In this document: piece after piece, positions 53,474 through 57,338 of the stretch | Position numbering within the stretch: the stretch's first letter is position 1 | How the letters are laid out: each line of letters starts with the position of its first letter | Assembly: GCA_035499655.1 (NCBI GenBank) | Contig: DATJYL010000048.1 | Coordinates: 1-57,338 of the forward strand | DNA from: Pirellulales bacterium | GTDB taxonomy: Bacteria > Planctomycetota > Planctomycetia > Pirellulales > JADZDJ01 | Direction of reading: 5' to 3' | Length of the DNA: 57,338 bases | Made by a program: the position numbers and the translations under genes | The notes under the pieces: generated by a model | The model's database searches: none | Told to the model about the DNA's origin: nothing | The model's input: only the letters and a program-made list of their open reading frames with translations

Positions 53474-55171
53474 TTACTGCTGTGCCATGGCCGGGAGAGG
53501 TGATGACGGCGTTGCAGAAGATGCAGCGGAGGCAGGCGTTGCTTTTTCCGGCGCGGCCGCGCCGGTCACAATCTCCAACCGTTCCACGGTAACGGGCCGG
53601 ATTTTGCCCCGAGTCTCGGTGAGCAATTCCAGCGGACTAGCGAGCGAATTGGTGAGCTGCCGAAATTCGTCGCTGGAAGAAAATCGCCGTCCGTTGACCT
53701 CGTAAATGCGATCGTATAATTGCAACCCGGCGTGCTCCGCCGGCGAGCCAGGCGTTATGCCGACCAGCAGCACCGCGTCGGGTTCGGCATCATCCACGCG
53801 CCATGCCAGACCCAATCGCACGGGTTCGCCCGCCGGCTGAATGCTCATTTCTATTGGTTGTTCGTTGGCGGCGCGCAAAACTTTGATTGGCACAGTGCCC
53901 TGGGTGGCCAACACCAACTGTCGCAATTGCTCCACGCCGGTTAGTTCGCTGCCGGCGTAATTCAGGATGCGGTCGCCCATTTTCAAACCGGCTTTGGCCG
54001 CGGCGCTATCAGGGGCAACCGCCGCGATTTGCAGCACGCCTTGCCTGGATTGGGTTTCGTCCCACGTGATGCCCAATCGTCCGGCCGGCGAGGGCGCGAG
54101 TTGTTCCACCAATGGCTGCGAGGCGGGCGACTCAGACCGGGCGGCCGTGCGGAATTTCGGCCGGGCCGTTTCGTCGGCCAAATCCAGCGCGGCGCGGAAC
54201 AGGAGCTGACTCACGGTTTTTAGCCCGGCCGAGTTGATTTTGTCGGCTTTGTCGCTGGGACGGTGATAATCTTCGTGCAAGCCGGTGTGCAGCATCAGCA
54301 CCGGAACGCCGGCGGCAAAAAACGGTTGATGATCGCTGTCGGCCTTCATCAGCCAATCGAAATCCAGCAGCAAACCGGTTTCCTCGTTGTCGCGGCTGAG
54401 CAGTTGCCGCCAGTCGTAACTGCTACGGCCGCCGTAAACAATGACTCGGCTGTTTCGCAACCGGCCGATCATGTCGACATTCAGCACGGCCGCCACATTG
54501 GCCAGCGGCACCGTGGGGTGATCGATCCAGTATTTTGAGCCCAGCAAGCCTTCTTCCTCCGCATCCCACAGTGCGAACATGACGCTGCGCTTGGGGGCCT
54601 GGGGAAGTTGATTGAACGCATTGGCCGTTTCCAAAATGCCAGCATCGCCGCTGGCATTGTCGTCGGCCCCGTTGTGAATTTGCCCCAGTGGGCCGAAACT
54701 ATTGGACGGCTTGCCATAGCCGATGTGATCGTAGTGGGCCGTGACCAGGACGAATTGCTTTTTGAGCTCCGGATCGCTCCCTTCAATCCAGCCCAACAAA
54801 TTTCGCGAGTTGGCTCCGAATGGTTGGTAATAGCCACCCCCCACGCCGCCGCCGCGCAGCTTGAGCCGTTGGAATTGCTCTCCTAAATAAGTTCCCGCAG
54901 CGCGGCCGCCCCGGGTTCCGGTTTCACGCCCTTCCAACGCATCGTCGGCCAGCACGTTGACGAAGTTTTGAGCATCGTCCGCCGTGATGGTTTCCATGGC
55001 GGATTTCGCCACCGAAAGATCGGCCGCCAACAACCGCGATGGCGCCGGCCCCGCAATTAATTCTCCAAAAAAGAGCCACCCGACTCCGCCGAGAATGATG
55101 GCAGTCCGGCGGACAAAGTACGGCTTTGTTGCTTGTTTAGAGAGCTGGCGTGCGGCGCACGATGTTGCCAT
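53474..55171 (-). CDS. Exported M28 family zinc aminopeptidase with two PDZ domains
   Basis: This protein of 565 residues has ATG 55171 with GGAG seven bases upstream. An N-terminal signal anchor (TAIILGGVGWLFFGELIAGP) is followed by the M28 domain with its zinc ligands: LVTAHYDHIGYG, IHNGADDNASGDAGILETA, FALWDAEEEGLLGSKYW, AVLNVDMIGRLRN and LMLHTGLHEDYHRPSDKADK. Two PDZ domains follow (VLQIAAVAPDSAAAKAGLKM and VLLVGITPGSPAEHAGLQLY). The tail is Ala/Ser/Pro-rich. It is probably a periplasmic peptide-trimming enzyme. It is upstream of bamA on the same strand. Confidence 0.94.
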   Translation of the reverse strand: MATSCAARQLSKQATKPYFVRRTAIILGGVGWLFFGELIAGPAPSRLLAADLSVAKSAMETITADDAQNFVNVLADDALEGRETGTRGGRAAGTYLGEQFQRLKLRGGGVGGGYYQPFGANSRNLLGWIEGSDPELKKQFVLVTAHYDHIGYGKPSNSFGPLGQIHNGADDNASGDAGILETANAFNQLPQAPKRSVMFALWDAEEEGLLGSKYWIDHPTVPLANVAAVLNVDMIGRLRNSRVIVYGGRSSYDWRQLLSRDNEETGLLLDFDWLMKADSDHQPFFAAGVPVLMLHTGLHEDYHRPSDKADKINSAGLKTVSQLLFRAALDLADETARPKFRTAARSESPASQPLVEQLAPSPAGRLGITWDETQSRQGVLQIAAVAPDSAAAKAGLKMGDRILNYAGSELTGVEQLRQLVLATQGTVPIKVLRAANEQPIEMSIQPAGEPVRLGLAWRVDDAEPDAVLLVGITPGSPAEHAGLQLYDRIYEVNGRRFSSSDEFRQLTNSLASPLELLTETRGKIRPVTVERLEIVTGAAAPEKATPASAASSATPSSPLPAMAQQ

Positions 55172-55333
55172 GAAAGGCTCCAATCAATCGGCAATTCTGT
55201 GGGCGGCTGAAACGGACTGCGCGGGAAAGGTTTATCGTCAAAGATACACTACAAAACCGGCAGCGTGTCCCAGACCTGCTGCCGGTCGGTGATATGGATG
55301 AGTAAAATCGCCTGCTTTTAGAATCTGCCGCGC

Positions 55334-57338
55334 CTAAAGCGTGGTGGTCGTGCCGCCCGTGGTTGTGGTGCCCGAGGTCGTGGTCGTGCCGCTGGTGGTC
55401 GTGGTGCCGCTGGTCGAGGAGGTCGACGTACCGGTTTGGCCAGTCGCGAAATTAAAGGTTGTCACGTTGCTCACGGTAGAAAACAACGGCAAAGCGGTAA
55501 TCCGCACATAGCGCCGATCGGCTGATACCACCGCAGTGGCAAATAAATTGGTGCCTTCGGGCAAGACCGTAATCACGGGTTGATAGCCCACGGCCCCGGC
55601 GCGGAAAAACGGGAAATTGAACGGCGTCACGGGGGCATTCCCGGCGCCTGCGCCGGCGTCCGGCAAATCGCTGGCGGAGCCGGAAGACGATTCGCTGTCA
55701 AACGCAGACAATTGTTCCGACAATACCGCGCGGCCGACCACTTCCTGATTTTCAGTCGCCAGGGCCAATTGCGCCTGATCCAGCGGATCTTTGCGGCTGC
55801 CATTGTTCAAATCAAAAAGAACCAAAGCATCGCGCTCGCTGACGGGAATTTGCTTGTGGATGTGCGCGACCTTGGTCGTGCCAAAATGCGTGTACACATC
55901 GACCGTGACCTTGTCGGTGGCCACATGTCCCCACAAACGCCGCACCAACACTTTGTATTGACCGCTGAATCCCTGCGGCAGAATGTACGACTGAGAATAC
56001 TCCGCGGCGCCGTCGCTGCCGGGCGATTTCAATTTGGCGTATGTGTCGCCCTGCATCACTCCGCCGCCGGTGGTGCGCGGGTTGCTGAACTTGCAGACGG
56101 CGCCGGTCGGTTCTTCCACCGCTAAATCGACGTCGGCATCGCCCGTCCAACTGACCTTCACCACACAATCGCGGGCTTGGGCCTCGTCAAGCTGACGACG
56201 GAAATCGTCGGCCTGATTCATTTGCCCCTGGCTGCGCAGTTTTTCTAAAAGCGCATCGGCGGCATAGCGGGCCGATTCCACAATTTCCTTTTTGTCGTTC
56301 GGCCAGGCCTGGCTGAGCACACCCAGACAAGCCCAGCGGATGCCATCGACATCGTTCAACCGCTGGGCAACGGTCAGGCCGTGCATGTACGGCTCGTGGC
56401 GATACGGCTGCATCACCGAAACCTGTCGAAGCAATTTTAGCGCCCGGGCATCTAAACCGATGCGCGCCATATACACCGCCACATTCACTAGATCGGTGGG
56501 GGAACGGGCAAAGTCGGCGGCCGACATCAACGCCCGTTCGATTTCGTCTTTGGGTGCGTCGGAGGCTTGGAGCGATAGCGCCAAGGCCTCGTACATCCAA
56601 GGTTGGGCATAACCGTTGCGCAGGGCCGCATTAATTAAGGCGGTAACCTCGACGAATTTGCGCTCGTTCATCAATTCCTTGGCCGTATCGGCAACGGCCG
56701 CATTACGTTTTCGGGCAATCTCGGCCGAGTGCTGTTCGTCGGGCTGGGGCAATCCGGCGAAGTAATCGTTCCACGCTTGATTGGGATCGGCGCTGGAGTC
56801 GATGGTGATTGTGCTCGCTGCCGTCGCACGCGCTGACGGCGCAGGTGCTGCCGCAGCCGGCGACGAATTCGACACGGGTCGAACTGTCGCGGAGGAGTGA
56901 TTATCTACGGACTGCGGCCGGCTTTCGGCGGGCTTGGCTGCGGATGAATTCTGCGAATCGTTTACATCCAGCGCGCCGCCGGTGCCACGTTCGGGCACAA
57001 GCGTACGGCCCGACTCGGCGGGCAGGCTAAATGCGCCGCCGCCGATGCCGCCGCCCAATCCACCGCCGCCGCCGCCGATGCCGCCACCTAATCCACCGCC
57101 GCCACCGATGCCGCCGCCACCGCCGCCAATGCCGCCCAAACCGCCGCCCAATTGTCCCAAATTGACGTTTTGACTTTGAATGGGCACCACCAAATCGCCG
57201 ACATAATACACCTTGGTGGTTAATGTGGTGTCAGCTTTTTCCTTCGTGGTGATTTGAAGGATTTCGTCCTTAATCAAATAACTCAAATTGAACCGCGACA
57301 GAATTAACTTCAACGCTGACTTCAAGGAAATATCTTTA
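55334..57338 (-). CDS. Large exported protein with STN-like, Gly-rich and DUF2135-like regions (5' end outside the window)
   Basis: The frame is open to the window edge, so the start is missing. The first visible residues (DISLKSALKLILSRFNLSYL, then IKDEILQITTKEKA) resemble the STN/secretin N-terminal fold used in many planctomycete exported proteins. A Gly-rich tract of about 45 residues, a Ser/Ala/Pro linker and TPR-like helices (about 220-370) follow. A beta domain with VVKVSWTGDADVDLAVEEPT and GQYKVLVRRLWGHVATDKVT resembles DUF2135 (YfaP). The C-terminus is a Thr repeat of GTTTTS units. The function is unknown. Confidence 0.8.
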   Translation of the reverse strand, partial: KDISLKSALKLILSRFNLSYLIKDEILQITTKEKADTTLTTKVYYVGDLVVPIQSQNVNLGQLGGGLGGIGGGGGGIGGGGGLGGGIGGGGGGLGGGIGGGAFSLPAESGRTLVPERGTGGALDVNDSQNSSAAKPAESRPQSVDNHSSATVRPVSNSSPAAAAPAPSARATAASTITIDSSADPNQAWNDYFAGLPQPDEQHSAEIARKRNAAVADTAKELMNERKFVEVTALINAALRNGYAQPWMYEALALSLQASDAPKDEIERALMSAADFARSPTDLVNVAVYMARIGLDARALKLLRQVSVMQPYRHEPYMHGLTVAQRLNDVDGIRWACLGVLSQAWPNDKKEIVESARYAADALLEKLRSQGQMNQADDFRRQLDEAQARDCVVKVSWTGDADVDLAVEEPTGAVCKFSNPRTTGGGVMQGDTYAKLKSPGSDGAAEYSQSYILPQGFSGQYKVLVRRLWGHVATDKVTVDVYTHFGTTKVAHIHKQIPVSERDALVLFDLNNGSRKDPLDQAQLALATENQEVVGRAVLSEQLSAFDSESSSGSASDLPDAGAGAGNAPVTPFNFPFFRAGAVGYQPVITVLPEGTNLFATAVVSADRRYVRITALPLFSTVSNVTTFNFATGQTGTSTSSTSGTTTTSGTTTTSGTTTTGGTTTTL

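Overview
The window looks like a chromosomal segment of a Gram-negative bacterium of the Planctomycetota, probably related to Pirellulales. This is inference from gene content: an Omp85/BamA protein, a Minf_1886-type protein, a RicT-like PSP1 protein, long and short NfeD proteins with a flotillin-like protein, a PurS-PurS-PurL fusion, a PEP-CTERM-type secreted glycosidase, a DUF2252 protein, two GroES paralogues and many proteins with long low-complexity linkers. No rRNA, CRISPR array, prophage or plasmid origin was seen. Most genes are ordinary housekeeping or envelope genes. The unusual material sits between them.

Layout. 1-5.2 kb: tail of a GxxExxY gene, LutC-like LUD protein, M13 metallopeptidase, DUF2252 protein, tRNA-Ser(GCT). 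5.2-10.5 kb: tsaD, a zinc-ribbon protein, an S41 processing protease with a His-rich tail, and a degenerate GT2 protein. 10.7-15.5 kb: a sugar-metabolism cluster (cupin, TIM-barrel isomerase, Gfo/Idh dehydrogenase) split by two accessory genes, a REP-associated tyrosine transposase (RAYT) in REP repeats and an S23 four-helix-bundle gene in inverted repeats. 15.5-24 kb: ricT-like, Minf_1886, small membrane protein, groES paralogue, secreted squalene-cyclase-like protein, RlmM-like methyltransferase, birA, and groES-groEL. 24-28 kb: GH43 arabinanase-like protein, tyrS, a second S23 gene, ispD. 28-35.9 kb: nfeD (long), DUF1905 protein, nfeD (short), floA, a membrane-anchored protein, a beta-hydroxyacid dehydrogenase, a 29-residue AURKAIP1/COX24-like ribosomal protein, and a small exported protein. 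35.8-40.6 kb: tyrA-purSL-purQ on the minus strand. 40.7-45 kb: small membrane protein, toxin-antitoxin pair, sigma-70 factor, rpsA. 45-57.3 kb: M50 protease, then a minus-strand run of M28-PDZ peptidase, bamA, a GspF-like protein, a conserved gene with an in-frame amber codon and an EamA transporter, with a large partial exported protein at the edge.

The most notable signals are repeats and gene damage. An 80-bp palindromic element occurs three times. Two copies have perfect 8-bp flanking direct repeats and one has a 9-bp repeat, which fits a MITE. A REP/REPIN family flanks the RAYT gene and forms a second cluster 8 kb away that carries a duplicated gene end. Purine-rich inverted repeats enclose both S23 genes, lie beside the GxxExxY gene and occur empty between groES and groEL. 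These repeats often touch the stop or start codon of a neighbouring gene. groES has an apparent 1-nt deletion that destroys its conserved C-terminus, and a gene at 47.3-47.9 kb has an in-frame TAG. Protein-level oddities are a roughly 360-residue low-complexity insertion inside the last POTRA domain of BamA, a REP-like sequence read in frame inside PurSL, and a long NfeD in which both ClpP-like repeats lack the catalytic serine.
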